Assembly (NCBI GenBank): GCA_039989475.1
Contig: JBDXHU010000013.1
Span: 281,742 to 345,741 of the forward strand
DNA from: JBDXHU01 sp039989475
Lineage (GTDB): Bacteria; Pseudomonadota; Gammaproteobacteria; Pseudomonadales; Halieaceae
Direction: 5' to 3'
Length of the DNA stretch: 64,000 bases
The notes under the pieces were generated by a model, which saw nothing but the letters and a program-made list of their open reading frames with translations, had not been told where the DNA came from and did not search any database. The translations under genes and the position numbers were made by a program. This document shows positions 16,039 through 24,985 of the stretch, piece by piece (position 1 is the stretch's first letter; the number at the start of each line of letters is the position of its first letter).

Positions 16039-16752
16039 ATGCGTGAAATGTTACTGATGGCCATGCGCGGTGCACGCGATGTTGTGCGCCGCCAGGAAGT
16101 CAACATGAACAACCTGGCCAACGTCAGTACCGACGGCTTCCGCAAGGAAATCGCCCACATTCAGCGCGATGCCAATGGTCATGGAGTGCGCAACACCACG
16201 CCGGATTTCAGCCCGGGTGATATTCGTACCACCGGTAACAGCCTGGATGTGGCAATTGCCGGCCGCGGCTGGATTGCCGTTGCCGCCCCCGGTGGCGGCG
16301 AGACCTATAGCCGTCGCGGTGACTTGCGAGTTGATGAACTGGGCCAGTTGGTTAACGGCGCGGGTCAGCAGTTGCTCGGCAACCGCGGCCCTATTTCGAT
16401 ACCGCCGCACGGTAATATCGAAATAGGGTCGGATGGCACGGTCTCTGTGCTGCCACTCGGTGAAAGCGCAAATACACTAGCGGTGATAGATCGCATTAAG
16501 CTCGTCAACCCCGGCCCAGCCGGACTGGAGCGTGGCCAGGACGGTTTGTTCCGCCTGGCCAATGGCGCGGTGGCTGAAGAGGCCGCCGACGTCAGATTGG
16601 TGTCCGGCTCGCTGGAAAGCAGCAACGTCAACGCTATCGAATCCCTGGTGCAAATGATCGACCTTTCCCGGGCCTTTGAGTCCCAGGTGAAGATGATGAA
16701 GGTCGCCAAGGAAAAACAGGAACACCTCGCCCAGGTAATTAAACTCAGGTAA
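16039..16752 (+). CDS. flgF: Flagellar proximal rod protein FlgF
   Basis: The 237-residue protein has the rod motif (REMLLMAMRGARDVVRRQEVNMNNLANVSTDGFRK) and the C-terminal ALESSNVNAIESLVQMI-type helix (GSLESSNVNAIESLVQMIDLSRAFE). Length and position before flgG identify FlgF, the last proximal rod protein. Confidence 0.95.
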   Translation: MREMLLMAMRGARDVVRRQEVNMNNLANVSTDGFRKEIAHIQRDANGHGVRNTTPDFSPGDIRTTGNSLDVAIAGRGWIAVAAPGGGETYSRRGDLRVDELGQLVNGAGQQLLGNRGPISIPPHGNIEIGSDGTVSVLPLGESANTLAVIDRIKLVNPGPAGLERGQDGLFRLANGAVAEEAADVRLVSGSLESSNVNAIESLVQMIDLSRAFESQVKMMKVAKEKQEHLAQVIKLR

Positions 16753-16768
16753 TCGAAGGACCAGAACC

Positions 16769-17554
16769 ATGAACCAGGCACTTTGGATATCCAAGACAGG
16801 GCTAGACGCCCAGCAGACCAAGATGGCGGTGATTTCAAACAATCTCGCCAATGCCAGCACCGTCGGCTACAAGCGTGGCCGGGCCGTGTTCGAAGATCTG
16901 CTCTACCAGAACTTCCGCCAGGCCGGCGCCCAGTCCTCCCAGGACACGGTAATCCCCTCCGGCATGATGATCGGTACCGGTGTGCGCACCGTTGCCACCG
17001 AGAAAGTATTCAACCAGGGTAATGTCGCCCAGACCGACAATCAGCTCGATGTGGCGATTGAAGGCAAGGGCTTCCTGCAGGTACTCCTTCCCGACGGCAA
17101 TCTTGCCTATACCCGTGACGGTTCCCTGCAAATCGATGACCAGGGCCAGCTGGTAACCTCCAGCGGCTATACGGTGCAACCTTCTATCACCATCCCTGCT
17201 GATGTGCTGAGTCTCACCATCGCCAAGGATGGTACGGTCAGCGCCAGTATTCCAGGCAGCTCAGGCGTTACCCAGTTGGGCTCCATGCAGTTGGCCAACT
17301 TTGTCAATGCTGCCGGCCTGCAACCCATGGGCCAGAATCTCTACGTGGAGTCCAATGCCAGCGGCGCGCCGCAGATCAGCAATCCCGGTCTTAACGGTGT
17401 CGGTACCCTGTTACAGGGTTTCGTTGAAAGCTCCAACGTCAATGTGGTGGAGGAGTTGGTCAACATGATCGAAACCCAGCGCGCCTACGAGATGAATAGC
17501 CGCGCCATTTCCACCAGTGACCAGATGCTGCAGTACATCAGCAACAATACCTGA
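16769..17554 (+). CDS. flgG: Flagellar distal rod protein FlgG
   Basis: A 261-residue protein very close to FlgG of other gammaproteobacteria: N-terminal ALWISKTGLDAQQTKMAVISNNLANASTVGYKRGRAVFEDLLYQ, and C-terminal GFVESSNVNVVEELVNMIETQRAYEMNSR. FlgG makes the distal rod that crosses the P- and L-rings. It is 8 bp upstream of the flgH start. Confidence 0.98.
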   Translation: MNQALWISKTGLDAQQTKMAVISNNLANASTVGYKRGRAVFEDLLYQNFRQAGAQSSQDTVIPSGMMIGTGVRTVATEKVFNQGNVAQTDNQLDVAIEGKGFLQVLLPDGNLAYTRDGSLQIDDQGQLVTSSGYTVQPSITIPADVLSLTIAKDGTVSASIPGSSGVTQLGSMQLANFVNAAGLQPMGQNLYVESNASGAPQISNPGLNGVGTLLQGFVESSNVNVVEELVNMIETQRAYEMNSRAISTSDQMLQYISNNT

Positions 17555-17562
17555 GGTGTGAT

Positions 17563-18228
17563 GTGATAATTCGCAAGCTGATAGTTCCCCTTAGTTCGCT
17601 GCTACTGTTAATGACCGGCTGCGCCGCGCCACAGATGGGGCCGCCGCAGGCCTATGTAGCGCCTTACCACTTGCAGCAGCAGCCGGCCAAGGCTTTGGAT
17701 GGGCGCATCTACCAGCGAGGCCGTGAATTTAGCCTGTTCCAGGATGTGAAGGCGCGCCAGATCGGCGACATCCTGACCGTGGTACTTAGTGAAAGCACCA
17801 GTGGCCAGAAGCAGGCCGATACCAGTATCGACAAGAGCACCAGCAATAATATGAGCGTGCCTAATGTCGGCGGCGAAACCTGGGGCAACTGGGGCGCCGA
17901 GCTGGAATCTGAAAGCGAGTTCAGTGGTGAAGGTGCCAGTCGCCAGAGCAACAAACTGGATGGCAGCATCTCGGTGGTAGTCACCGATATCCTGCCCGGC
18001 GGCAACCTGGTGGTACAGGGAGAGAAGTGGATAGCCATCAACCAGGGTGACGAGTATGTGCGGCTCAGCGGAATTGTGCGGCCGGAAGATGTCTCTACCC
18101 AGAACACAGTGCCCTCAACCAAGATCGCCGACGCCCGCATATCTTACGGTGCCAACGGCGCCGTTGCCGAGGCCAATTCGGTGGGCTGGTTATCCCGCTT
18201 TTTCATGAGCCCTATCTGGCCCTTCTGA
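17563..18228 (+). CDS. flgH: Flagellar L-ring lipoprotein FlgH
   Basis: Starting at a GTG, the 221-residue precursor has a lipoprotein signal with lipobox LMTGC (cysteine at about residue 20). The FlgH domain follows: GRGREFSLFQDVKARQIGDILTVVL, then GGNLVVQGEKWIAINQGDEYVRLSGIVRPEDV. FlgH forms the L-ring bushing in the outer membrane, confirming a Gram-negative cell. It ends 10 bp before flgI. Confidence 0.97.
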   Translation: MIIRKLIVPLSSLLLLMTGCAAPQMGPPQAYVAPYHLQQQPAKALDGRIYQRGREFSLFQDVKARQIGDILTVVLSESTSGQKQADTSIDKSTSNNMSVPNVGGETWGNWGAELESESEFSGEGASRQSNKLDGSISVVVTDILPGGNLVVQGEKWIAINQGDEYVRLSGIVRPEDVSTQNTVPSTKIADARISYGANGAVAEANSVGWLSRFFMSPIWPF

Positions 18229-18238
18229 GGACGATGTA

Positions 18239-19336
18239 ATGAGATACCTGTTTCTGATATTGCTGTTAGTCGCCTCCGCCAGTGCCCAGGCCGACCGGGT
18301 CAAGGATCTGGCCAGTATTGCCGGTGTGCGTGAGAACCAGCTGATCGGCTACGGCCTGGTCGTAGGTCTTGATGGCAGTGGCGATCAAACTACCCAGACC
18401 CAGTTCACCGTGCAGAGTTTGAAGAACATGTTGAACCAGTTGGGGGTGACTATCCCGCCCAACGTAAACCCGCAGCTGAAGAATGTTGCAGCAGTCATGG
18501 TGCATGCCAATTTGCCGCCTTTTGCCGCGCCGGGCCAGACCATCGATATCACGGTGTCGTCCATTGGTAATGCCAAGGGCTTGCGCGGTGGCTCCCTGCT
18601 TATGACCCCACTGCGTGGTACGGATGGTGAAGTCTACGCCATGGCCCAGGGTAACCTGATCGTCGGCGGGTTCGGAGGCCAGGGGGCCGATGGCTCCAAG
18701 GTCACGGTGAATATCCCTACCGCAGGGCGCATTCCAAACGGCGCCACGGTAGAGCGCTCGGTACCCAGCCCCTTCGCCCAGATGGAGGCGCTCACCCTGC
18801 AACTCAATACGCCGGATTTTGGCACCGCCCGCAACCTGATGGACACGATTAACACCACCTTTGGTGCCGATACCGCGGTGGCGCTGGACAGCAGCAATGT
18901 GCGAGTGGTCGCCCCCCGGGACGCCGGCTCGCGGGTGCCCTTCGTGGCGGCCCTGCAAAGTATGGAAGTTACCCCCGGCATGGGGCCGGCCCGGGTGATC
19001 GTTAATTCCCGTACCGGTACGGTAGTGATTGGTTCCAATGTGCTGGTGTCGCCCGCCGCCATCACCCACGGCAACCTGACAGTAACAGTGTCAGAGGACT
19101 ACCAGGTGAGCCAGCCCGGGCCCTTTGCCCGCGCCGGCCGCACCGAGGTGGTCGCCGACTCCAGCGTGCAGATCGAGCAGGAAGACAGCGGTATGTTCCT
19201 GTTTGCCCCCGGCGCATCACTGGATGACCTGGTGCGTGCGGTTAACAAGGTAGGTGCTGCCCCGGGTGACCTGGTGCATATCCTGGAAGCCCTGCAACAG
19301 GTCGGTGCGCTGCGGGCGCAACTGATCGTGATATAG
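18239..19336 (+). CDS. flgI: Flagellar P-ring protein FlgI
   Basis: The 365-residue precursor has a signal peptide (LFLILLLVASASAQA) and the strongly conserved FlgI body: RVKDLASIAGVRENQLIGYGLVVGLDGSGD, GGSLLMTPLRGTDGEVYAMAQGNL, VIVNSRTGTVVIG. FlgI forms the periplasmic P-ring with help from FlgA. It is followed 11 bp later by flgJ. Confidence 0.98.
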   Translation: MRYLFLILLLVASASAQADRVKDLASIAGVRENQLIGYGLVVGLDGSGDQTTQTQFTVQSLKNMLNQLGVTIPPNVNPQLKNVAAVMVHANLPPFAAPGQTIDITVSSIGNAKGLRGGSLLMTPLRGTDGEVYAMAQGNLIVGGFGGQGADGSKVTVNIPTAGRIPNGATVERSVPSPFAQMEALTLQLNTPDFGTARNLMDTINTTFGADTAVALDSSNVRVVAPRDAGSRVPFVAALQSMEVTPGMGPARVIVNSRTGTVVIGSNVLVSPAAITHGNLTVTVSEDYQVSQPGPFARAGRTEVVADSSVQIEQEDSGMFLFAPGASLDDLVRAVNKVGAAPGDLVHILEALQQVGALRAQLIVI

Positions 19337-19347
19337 GAGATTCTCTT

Positions 19348-19683
19348 ATGGCTATCGATACCAAGACAGCTATCACACCCATGGATTTTTCCGGCATGGC
19401 GAGCCTGCGCTCACAGGCCAAGCTGGATCCGAGTGATGCCACCCTGACGGAGGCGGCCCAGCAGTTCGAGTCGCTGTTTGTGCAGATGATGCTGAAATCC
19501 ATGCGTCAGGCGACGCCGGAGGGCGGTTTGTTCGGCGGCAATAACATGGAAATGTACCAGGAAATGCACGACAAACAGATTGCCCTGGATATCTCTCGCC
19601 AGGGTGGTTTGGGCCTCGCCAATATGATTGAGGCTCAACTTCAGGGCACAACGGTCGATAAACAGGGAAAGGGTGATGCGTAG
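19348..19683 (+). CDS. flgJ: Rod-binding protein FlgJ, single-domain form
   Basis: The 111-residue protein covers only the N-terminal rod-capping half of FlgJ (AAQQFESLFVQMMLKSMRQATPEGGLFGGNNMEMYQEMHDKQ). The C-terminal beta-N-acetylglucosaminidase domain, present in enterobacterial and Pseudomonas FlgJ (over 300 residues), is absent; the stop is followed directly by the flgK leader, with no frame remnant. Single-domain FlgJ is known in other bacteria, where a separate lytic enzyme opens the murein for the rod. No such enzyme is seen in this window. Confidence 0.93.
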   Translation: MAIDTKTAITPMDFSGMASLRSQAKLDPSDATLTEAAQQFESLFVQMMLKSMRQATPEGGLFGGNNMEMYQEMHDKQIALDISRQGGLGLANMIEAQLQGTTVDKQGKGDA

Positions 19684-19736
19684 CCCGGACATTTTCTGTC
19701 CGTTGTGCGCGCAATAATCACCTGGAGAACTAGATA

Positions 19737-21653
19737 ATGGCTGACTTGTTTGGAATCGGTTCCTCGGCGCTGCGCTCCGTGCAGCAGGCGCTGACCACGA
19801 CCGGCCACAACATTTCCAATGTGAACACCGAGGGCTACAGTCGCCAGCGGGTGAACATGGAGTCCCTGCAGCCGCAGGGCGCCGGTAGGCGCTATGTCGG
19901 TACCGGTGTGACTGTGGCTTCCATAACACGCACCCACAGCCAGTTTGTGGAGAACGAAGTTCTGCGTTTTGGTAGCGGCGCCAGCCAATATCAATCTTTC
20001 TACGAGCTCAGCGCGCGCATGGACAATTTGCTGGCCGACACGGGCAGCGGCCTGACCGGTGCTATAGATCAGCTCTTTGCCTCCATGCAGGATGTGGCCA
20101 ACAATCCAAGCGGACTGCCCGAGCGACAGGCCCTGCTGGGGCAGGCGCAATCCCTGGAGGCGCGCCAGCAAAGTATTTACGAGTCTATCTCCAGTCTCAA
20201 TCTGGAAATGAATGGGCGCCTGCAGGGTACAGTCACGGATATCAATACCCTGGCTGGCTCTGTGGCCCAGCTCAATGAAAGCATTGTCTCGGCGTCTGCC
20301 AGTGGTGGCTCGCCCAATGACTTGTTGGACAAGCGCGACGCCTTGCTGCGAGAGCTGTCGGACAAGATTGGCATCTCGCTCAGCGAGCAATCCGACGGTA
20401 GCGTCAATGTCTTTGTCGGCAATGGCCATGCGCTGGTGATTGGCAACCAGGTACAGAATCTGACCACGGTCACCAATCCCTACGACGCCTCCCGTCTCGA
20501 TATTGGGGTGTCGGGAATTGCCGGTGTCAGCAATATCAACAACCAGGTCAGTGGCGGTGAGCTGCAGGGTTTGCTCGACTTCCGCAAGCAGGTGTTTGAC
20601 CCCGCCCTGGAACAACTGGGCCTGTTATCGCTGGGGCTTTCGGAAACGCTTAACAGCCAGAACCAGCTGGGCGTTGATCTCGATGGCAACCTCGGTATGG
20701 CCCTGTTTAACACGCCGACGATCCTGCCCGCGGCTAATACCAATAATGGCGGCAGCGCTGTGCCTGCTGTGTCCGTTGTCGATGCAGGGCAGTTAGCGGC
20801 GGATCGCTACAGTCTTGATTTTAATGCCGGCACCTGGCAACTGACCCGCGCCTCCGACGGCGCGTCGGTCAGTGGTGCTGGCCCCCTGAGCATGGATGGC
20901 ATCAGTGTTGATGTCAGTGCCGGCGTGCCGGTAAACGGGGACAGCTTCGTGATTGAGCCGGCCCGGGCCGGTGCCGCCCAGTTTGGCCTGGCGGTGAATG
21001 ACCCGCGGGCGATTGCTGCCGCAGCGCCGCTCTATGCGGAGGCGAGTGTGGGCAATAGCGGCTCCATGGCCGTGGCACAACTGCAGGTCAGTGATCCGGC
21101 GGATATGCCGCTGGCAGGCGCCGTCACCATGACCTTTAACCCCGACGCCCTGGGACCAGGTGTGCCGGGCTTTGATGTGACCGGGGCGGTAACCACCACG
21201 GTGGCTTATGACCCGGCAACAGATTCCGCCGGTGCCAGTTTTTCATTGGGCGTGGCGGGACTGAGTTTCACAGTTTCCGGTGTTCCGGTGGTCGGCGACA
21301 CGCTGACCCTGAACAATACCCCTGCCGGTTCTGGCGACAATCGCAACGCGCTGGCCATGGCCGGCTTGCGCAGTGATAAATTACTGGAAGCTGGCAGCAG
21401 TACTTACCTGGATGTCTACAGCGGTCTATTGTCCAAGGTGGCGGTCAGCACCGCCCAGGCGGAATCCAATATGGAGGTGGAGGGCGCCTTGCTGGCCCAG
21501 GCCGAGAATTACAGTGCCAGCCTCAGTGGCGTCAACCTTGACGAGGAGGCGGCCAACTTGCTGCGCTTCCAACAGCAGTACCAGGCGGCGGCACAGATCA
21601 TCGCAACCGCTGACCTGATCTTTAACACCTTGCTGGGAGCTACCCGTCGCTAA
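19737..21653 (+). CDS. flgK: Hook-filament junction protein FlgK (HAP1)
   Basis: The 638-residue protein begins with the FlgK signature (ADLFGIGSSALRSVQQALTTTGHNISNVNTEGYSRQRV). It has the TDINTLAGSVAQLNESI and GGSPNDLLDKRDALLRELS stretches. It ends with the D0 helix SGVNLDEEAANLLRFQQQYQAAAQIIATADLIFNTLL. FlgK joins hook and filament and is escorted by FlgN. Its stop codon overlaps the flgL start by 1 bp. Confidence 0.97.
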   Translation: MADLFGIGSSALRSVQQALTTTGHNISNVNTEGYSRQRVNMESLQPQGAGRRYVGTGVTVASITRTHSQFVENEVLRFGSGASQYQSFYELSARMDNLLADTGSGLTGAIDQLFASMQDVANNPSGLPERQALLGQAQSLEARQQSIYESISSLNLEMNGRLQGTVTDINTLAGSVAQLNESIVSASASGGSPNDLLDKRDALLRELSDKIGISLSEQSDGSVNVFVGNGHALVIGNQVQNLTTVTNPYDASRLDIGVSGIAGVSNINNQVSGGELQGLLDFRKQVFDPALEQLGLLSLGLSETLNSQNQLGVDLDGNLGMALFNTPTILPAANTNNGGSAVPAVSVVDAGQLAADRYSLDFNAGTWQLTRASDGASVSGAGPLSMDGISVDVSAGVPVNGDSFVIEPARAGAAQFGLAVNDPRAIAAAAPLYAEASVGNSGSMAVAQLQVSDPADMPLAGAVTMTFNPDALGPGVPGFDVTGAVTTTVAYDPATDSAGASFSLGVAGLSFTVSGVPVVGDTLTLNNTPAGSGDNRNALAMAGLRSDKLLEAGSSTYLDVYSGLLSKVAVSTAQAESNMEVEGALLAQAENYSASLSGVNLDEEAANLLRFQQQYQAAAQIIATADLIFNTLLGATRR

Positions 21654-22861
21654 TGAGAATTTCTACCCAGCAAACATTCAATACTTCACTGCGCAGCATG
21701 CTGGACCAGCAGGCCAGGTTGCAGCAGTCTGAACAGCAGATTGCCAGCGGCTTGCGCGTGCTGAAACCCTCCGATGACCCCAGCGCTGCGGTACGAAGTG
21801 TTAACCTGGAAGGCAATATTGCTGTTATCAAACAGTACTCCAGCAATGCCGCGGCTGCGGAATCGCAGTTGTCACTGGAGGAAAGCGTGCTCGGCAATGT
21901 GGGCAATATCCTGCAACGCGCCCGCGAGTTGAACGTGCAGGCTGTCAATGACACCAACTCGCCACAGTCGCGGGCCGCTATCGCCACCGAGTTGCGCGAA
22001 CGCCTCGATGAACTGTTATCACTGGCCAATACCCGCGATGCCGCAGGTGAGTATATCTTTGGTGGTTACAGCGTCGGTGCCCAGCCCTTTGTAGCCAGTG
22101 GCGGCAGTGCCAGCTACGGCGGCGACCAGGGGCAGCGCCTGTTGCAGGTAGGGGAGGGTACCCAGGTTGCTGTGCGCGATAGCGGTGCCGAGGTATTTGA
22201 ACTTATTCCAAGCGGTAATGGGCGCATCGAAGCCCTGCCCGACGGCGCCAATACCGGCACGCTGGTAGTCGGCGCTTACAGTGCGGGTGGCAACTACGTT
22301 CCCGACAACTACACCATTAGCTTTACCCAGGCTTTGCCCACTGATCCGATCACCTACTCGGTGACCGACGGCGGCGGTCCACCCGTGGTGGTAGCCAGCG
22401 GCACCTGGCAGGTCGGTGATGATATCCAGTTTAATGGCGCGCAGCTGAGCTTCAGCGGTGTGCCGGCCGATGGTGACAGCGTTACGGTAACTGATGCCGG
22501 CAAGCGCAGTGTATTCGACAGTCTCGATGCACTGGCTAGCGCGCTGGAAATGTCGACTCCGAGTGGCGTCAGTTCGGCCCAGCAACACAATGCCATGAAC
22601 CGCGCACTCAACGAGCTTGACCAGGCGCTTACCCATGTCAATGAAGTGCGCGCCGCGGTCGGCTCGCGATTGAATATTGTCGACAGCCAACGCAGCATTA
22701 ACCAGGACTTCGACCTGCAGCTGCAAACAGCCTTGTCAGAAAATCGCGACCTCGATTACGCCGAGGCCATCTCCCGTTTTAATTCCCAACTCACTTCACT
22801 ACAGGCCGCGCAGCAGGCTTATGTGAAGGTGCAGGAACTTTCTCTCTTTAAGTTCTTGTAA
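21653..22861 (+). CDS. flgL: Hook-filament junction protein FlgL (HAP3)
   Basis: The 402-residue protein opens MRISTQQTFNTSLRSMLDQQ and continues QQIASGLRVLKPSDDPSAAVRSVNLE, typical FlgL, with a flagellin-like C-terminal helix (SENRDLDYAEAISRFNSQLTSLQAAQQAYVKVQELSLF). It is the last gene of the flgB-flgL operon. A U-rich tract without an obvious stem follows it (22871-22880). Confidence 0.96.
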   Translation: MRISTQQTFNTSLRSMLDQQARLQQSEQQIASGLRVLKPSDDPSAAVRSVNLEGNIAVIKQYSSNAAAAESQLSLEESVLGNVGNILQRARELNVQAVNDTNSPQSRAAIATELRERLDELLSLANTRDAAGEYIFGGYSVGAQPFVASGGSASYGGDQGQRLLQVGEGTQVAVRDSGAEVFELIPSGNGRIEALPDGANTGTLVVGAYSAGGNYVPDNYTISFTQALPTDPITYSVTDGGGPPVVVASGTWQVGDDIQFNGAQLSFSGVPADGDSVTVTDAGKRSVFDSLDALASALEMSTPSGVSSAQQHNAMNRALNELDQALTHVNEVRAAVGSRLNIVDSQRSINQDFDLQLQTALSENRDLDYAEAISRFNSQLTSLQAAQQAYVKVQELSLFKFL

Positions 22862-22890
22862 TCATTAGCACTTTTTTTTCCTCGCATTAC

Positions 22891-22917
22891 TAAAGGTTTT
22901 TCCTCACTGACCGAAAA
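22891..22917 (+). promoter_or_regulatory. FliA (sigma-28) promoter of fliC
   Basis: TAAA at 22891-22894 is followed by 15 bases and ACCGAAAA at 22910-22917, six of eight matches to GCCGATAA at the exact FliA spacing. The start site would be about 22925, giving a flagellin leader of about 97 nt. Confidence 0.82.
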
Positions 22918-22970
22918 AGAGTTTGAAGGCTGCATAAGCTGCCTGATTAAACGACTTATTAGTCAGTTCA

Positions 22971-22999
22971 CCGCTCAGACGTTCAGGCGAACGCAGCGG
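22971..22999 (+). other. Hairpin in the fliC leader just before the ribosome site
   Basis: CCGCT (22971) pairs with AGCGG (22995-22999) and, inside it, CGTTC (22980) with GAACG (22989-22993). This gives a bent stem-loop that ends 10 bases before the AGAGGAAAG ribosome site. A GGA triplet sits at its 3' base and another in the ribosome site, which could suit CsrA; that is inference. Confidence 0.4.
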
Positions 23000-23021
23000 A
23001 TTGAAACGAGAGGAAAGTGTT

Positions 23022-24425
23022 ATGGCACAGGTAATCAATACCAACATCGCGTCTCTGAACGCACAGCGCAACCTGAACGGTTCACAGTCGTCACTGGCGA
23101 CTTCCCTGGAACGCTTGTCTTCCGGTTTGCGAATCAACAGCGCCAAGGATGATGCGGCGGGCCTCGCAATTAGCGAGCGCTTCTCTGCACAGATCCGCGG
23201 CCTCAACCAGGCAGCACGTAACGCCAGCGACGGTATCTCACTGGCCCAGACCGCTGAAGGCGCGTTGGGTGAAGTGACCAACAACCTGCAGCGTATTCGT
23301 GAGCTGGCAGTACAGTCTGCCAACGCCACTAACAGCGCATCTGACCGCGCTGCCTTGCAGCAGGAAGTCAGCCAGCTGGTCTCTGAAATTGATCGGGTAT
23401 CTACCCAGACCAACTTCAACGGCGTTAAGCTGCTGGACGGTTCTTTCTCATCCCAGGTTTTCCAGGTGGGTGCGAATGCCGGTGAAACGATTTCTGTAGA
23501 CAGCATCGCCAGCGCGCGTAGCTCATCACTGGGTCAGTTCCAGGGTTTCCAGGCAACTAACCTGGCAATCACTGCTAATGACACCCTTGCTGCTCAAACA
23601 GTCACAATTGATGGTAATGTCACACAGCTTGGTACCATTGCTGCAGATGCCAAGGCCATCTCAGATGCTATCAATGCCTCGGGCATTGCTGGTATGACGG
23701 CATCAGCTGATGCGACCGCCGTGGCCGCTGGCGTGAGTGGCGGTACAGCAGCAGCAGGTACAGTTGATGTTGATATCAACGGCCTGACGATCACCATTAC
23801 CAGTACAACCAACCTGGCCACCAACAGGACCAACACCGTTGATGCCATTAACGCCCAGTCTTCTGTGACCGGGGTTGTGGCAACCGACACCGGTGCTGGC
23901 GTTAGTCTGGCTGCTGCGGACGGTAGAAATATCACGGTCGGCGGCTTTGACAATACCGGCGCTGCTACTGCAACAATTGACAGCTTTGGTCTGGCTGCCG
24001 CTGCGACCACTGGCGCAACCATTGATGTTACCTATGTCGCGCCTTCGGGAACGACCGGTAACGTGACCTTCACTGGCGGTATTGCCGCACAGACCATTGG
24101 TTCTACTGGTACTGCACTTTCAGCTGTCACCGTAACCGACGTGTCAGGTGCCAACGCGGCCATCACGGCGGTGGATGCGGCCCTGACCAGCATTAACGGC
24201 AGTCGGGCCACCCTGGGTGCTGTGCAAAACCGCTTCGAGTCGGTGGTCACGAACCTGCAGACGACTTCTGAGAACCTGTCTGCTGCCCGTTCGCGGATCA
24301 TGGATGCTGACTTCGCAGCTGAAACTGCGGCCCTCACCCGGGCCCAGATACTGCAACAGGCTGGTACGGCGATGTTGGCCCAGGCCAACAGCTTGCCCCA
24401 GAACGTTCTGGCGCTGCTGCAGTAA
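23022..24425 (+). CDS. fliC: Flagellin FliC
   Basis: The start at 23022 (MAQVINTNIASLNAQRNL) is preceded by AGAGGAAAG; the upstream in-frame ATG is not used. The 467-residue protein has the conserved N-terminal D0/D1 (RLSSGLRINSAKDDAAGLAI; LQRIRELAVQSAN, the motif sensed by TLR5 in other species). The central D2/D3 part (about residues 180-370) is Ala/Thr/Gly-rich and variable. The C-terminus ends in SLPQNVLALLQ. It is the only flagellin gene in the window and has its own FliA promoter and a strong terminator. Confidence 0.98.
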   Translation: MAQVINTNIASLNAQRNLNGSQSSLATSLERLSSGLRINSAKDDAAGLAISERFSAQIRGLNQAARNASDGISLAQTAEGALGEVTNNLQRIRELAVQSANATNSASDRAALQQEVSQLVSEIDRVSTQTNFNGVKLLDGSFSSQVFQVGANAGETISVDSIASARSSSLGQFQGFQATNLAITANDTLAAQTVTIDGNVTQLGTIAADAKAISDAINASGIAGMTASADATAVAAGVSGGTAAAGTVDVDINGLTITITSTTNLATNRTNTVDAINAQSSVTGVVATDTGAGVSLAAADGRNITVGGFDNTGAATATIDSFGLAAAATTGATIDVTYVAPSGTTGNVTFTGGIAAQTIGSTGTALSAVTVTDVSGANAAITAVDAALTSINGSRATLGAVQNRFESVVTNLQTTSENLSAARSRIMDADFAAETAALTRAQILQQAGTAMLAQANSLPQNVLALLQ

Positions 24426-24443
24426 CATTGGCATAGAGTGACT

Positions 24444-24471
24444 GGTGTGGCCGTAAGGCCACACCTTTTTT
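24444..24471 (+). terminator. Rho-independent terminator of fliC
   Basis: A perfect 9-bp stem GGTGTGGCC/GGCCACACC with a GTAA tetraloop (24453-24456) is followed by six T residues. It lies 19 bp after the flagellin stop codon. Confidence 0.95.
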
Positions 24472-24487
24472 ACTGGGAGGGATGGTT

Positions 24488-24871
24488 ATGACCAAGATGG
24501 ATGGAGTCAAACAGCCAGAACAGATACGTCCGGTGCGCGCTGCGGCAGAAACGTCTACTGCGAGTGCCACCCAGGGGCGGCAAAGCGTTTCCCCCAACGG
24601 CAATGCCGCGCCGCCTGCAGAGGCCGCCGAGCAACGCATGGCGGTCATAGAAGCTGCCAATGCAATCTCCAGCTTCGTGCAGAAGGTGTCACGCGAATTG
24701 CGATTCGCCGTCGATGACAACACCGGTCGCACCGTGATTACGGTGATGGACCAGAATACAGACCAGGTAATACGGCAGATTCCCGGCGATGAAGTGCTGG
24801 CACTGGCGAAGGTACTGGAAGAATCACCGACACCGGCACCCCGCGGAATCCTCATCAACAGCGAGGCCTGA
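24488..24871 (+). CDS. flaG: FlaG family flagellar protein
   Basis: I prefer the ATG at 24488 because GGAGG lies 7 bp before it; the ATG at 24482 is too close to that site. The 127-residue protein has a disordered first half. The FlaG domain follows (VSRELRFAVDDNTGRTVITVMDQNTDQVIRQIPGDEVL). FlaG affects filament length in Pseudomonas and Vibrio and usually sits between flagellin and fliD, as here. The fliC terminator lies just upstream, so read-through or a separate promoter must supply it. Confidence 0.92.
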   Translation: MTKMDGVKQPEQIRPVRAAAETSTASATQGRQSVSPNGNAAPPAEAAEQRMAVIEAANAISSFVQKVSRELRFAVDDNTGRTVITVMDQNTDQVIRQIPGDEVLALAKVLEESPTPAPRGILINSEA

Positions 24872-24873
24872 AT

Positions 24874-24894
24874 TTTCTGCCCGCTGGGCAGAAA
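24874..24894. terminator. Short perfect hairpin between flaG and fliD
   Basis: TTTCTGCCC (24874-24882) and GGGCAGAAA (24886-24894) form a 9-bp stem with a 3-base loop, three bases after the flaG stop. No T tract follows on the plus strand beyond the stem itself, so it may only attenuate or stabilise the 3' end. Confidence 0.5.
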
Positions 24895-24896
24895 GT

Positions 24897-24912
24897 TGGA
24901 ACGGAACCTGCA
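24897..24912 (+). promoter_or_regulatory. Weak candidate RpoN promoter upstream of fliD
   Basis: TGGAACGGAACCTGCA keeps the invariant GG and GC at sigma-54 spacing but differs from consensus at two other positions. It lies 74 bp before the fliD start. Confidence 0.35.
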
Positions 24913-24985
24913 TTGACCATGCATATACCCGCCTGCGCGGGTTCCCGTGGTAGGAACTACGGGATTAGCTATTAGCGGTGAGGTC

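Noticed and set aside
19641..20615. A 324-codon minus-strand open frame in flgK
   Set aside because: It is antisense to the conserved FlgK N-terminus and has no promoter, ribosome site or family similarity.
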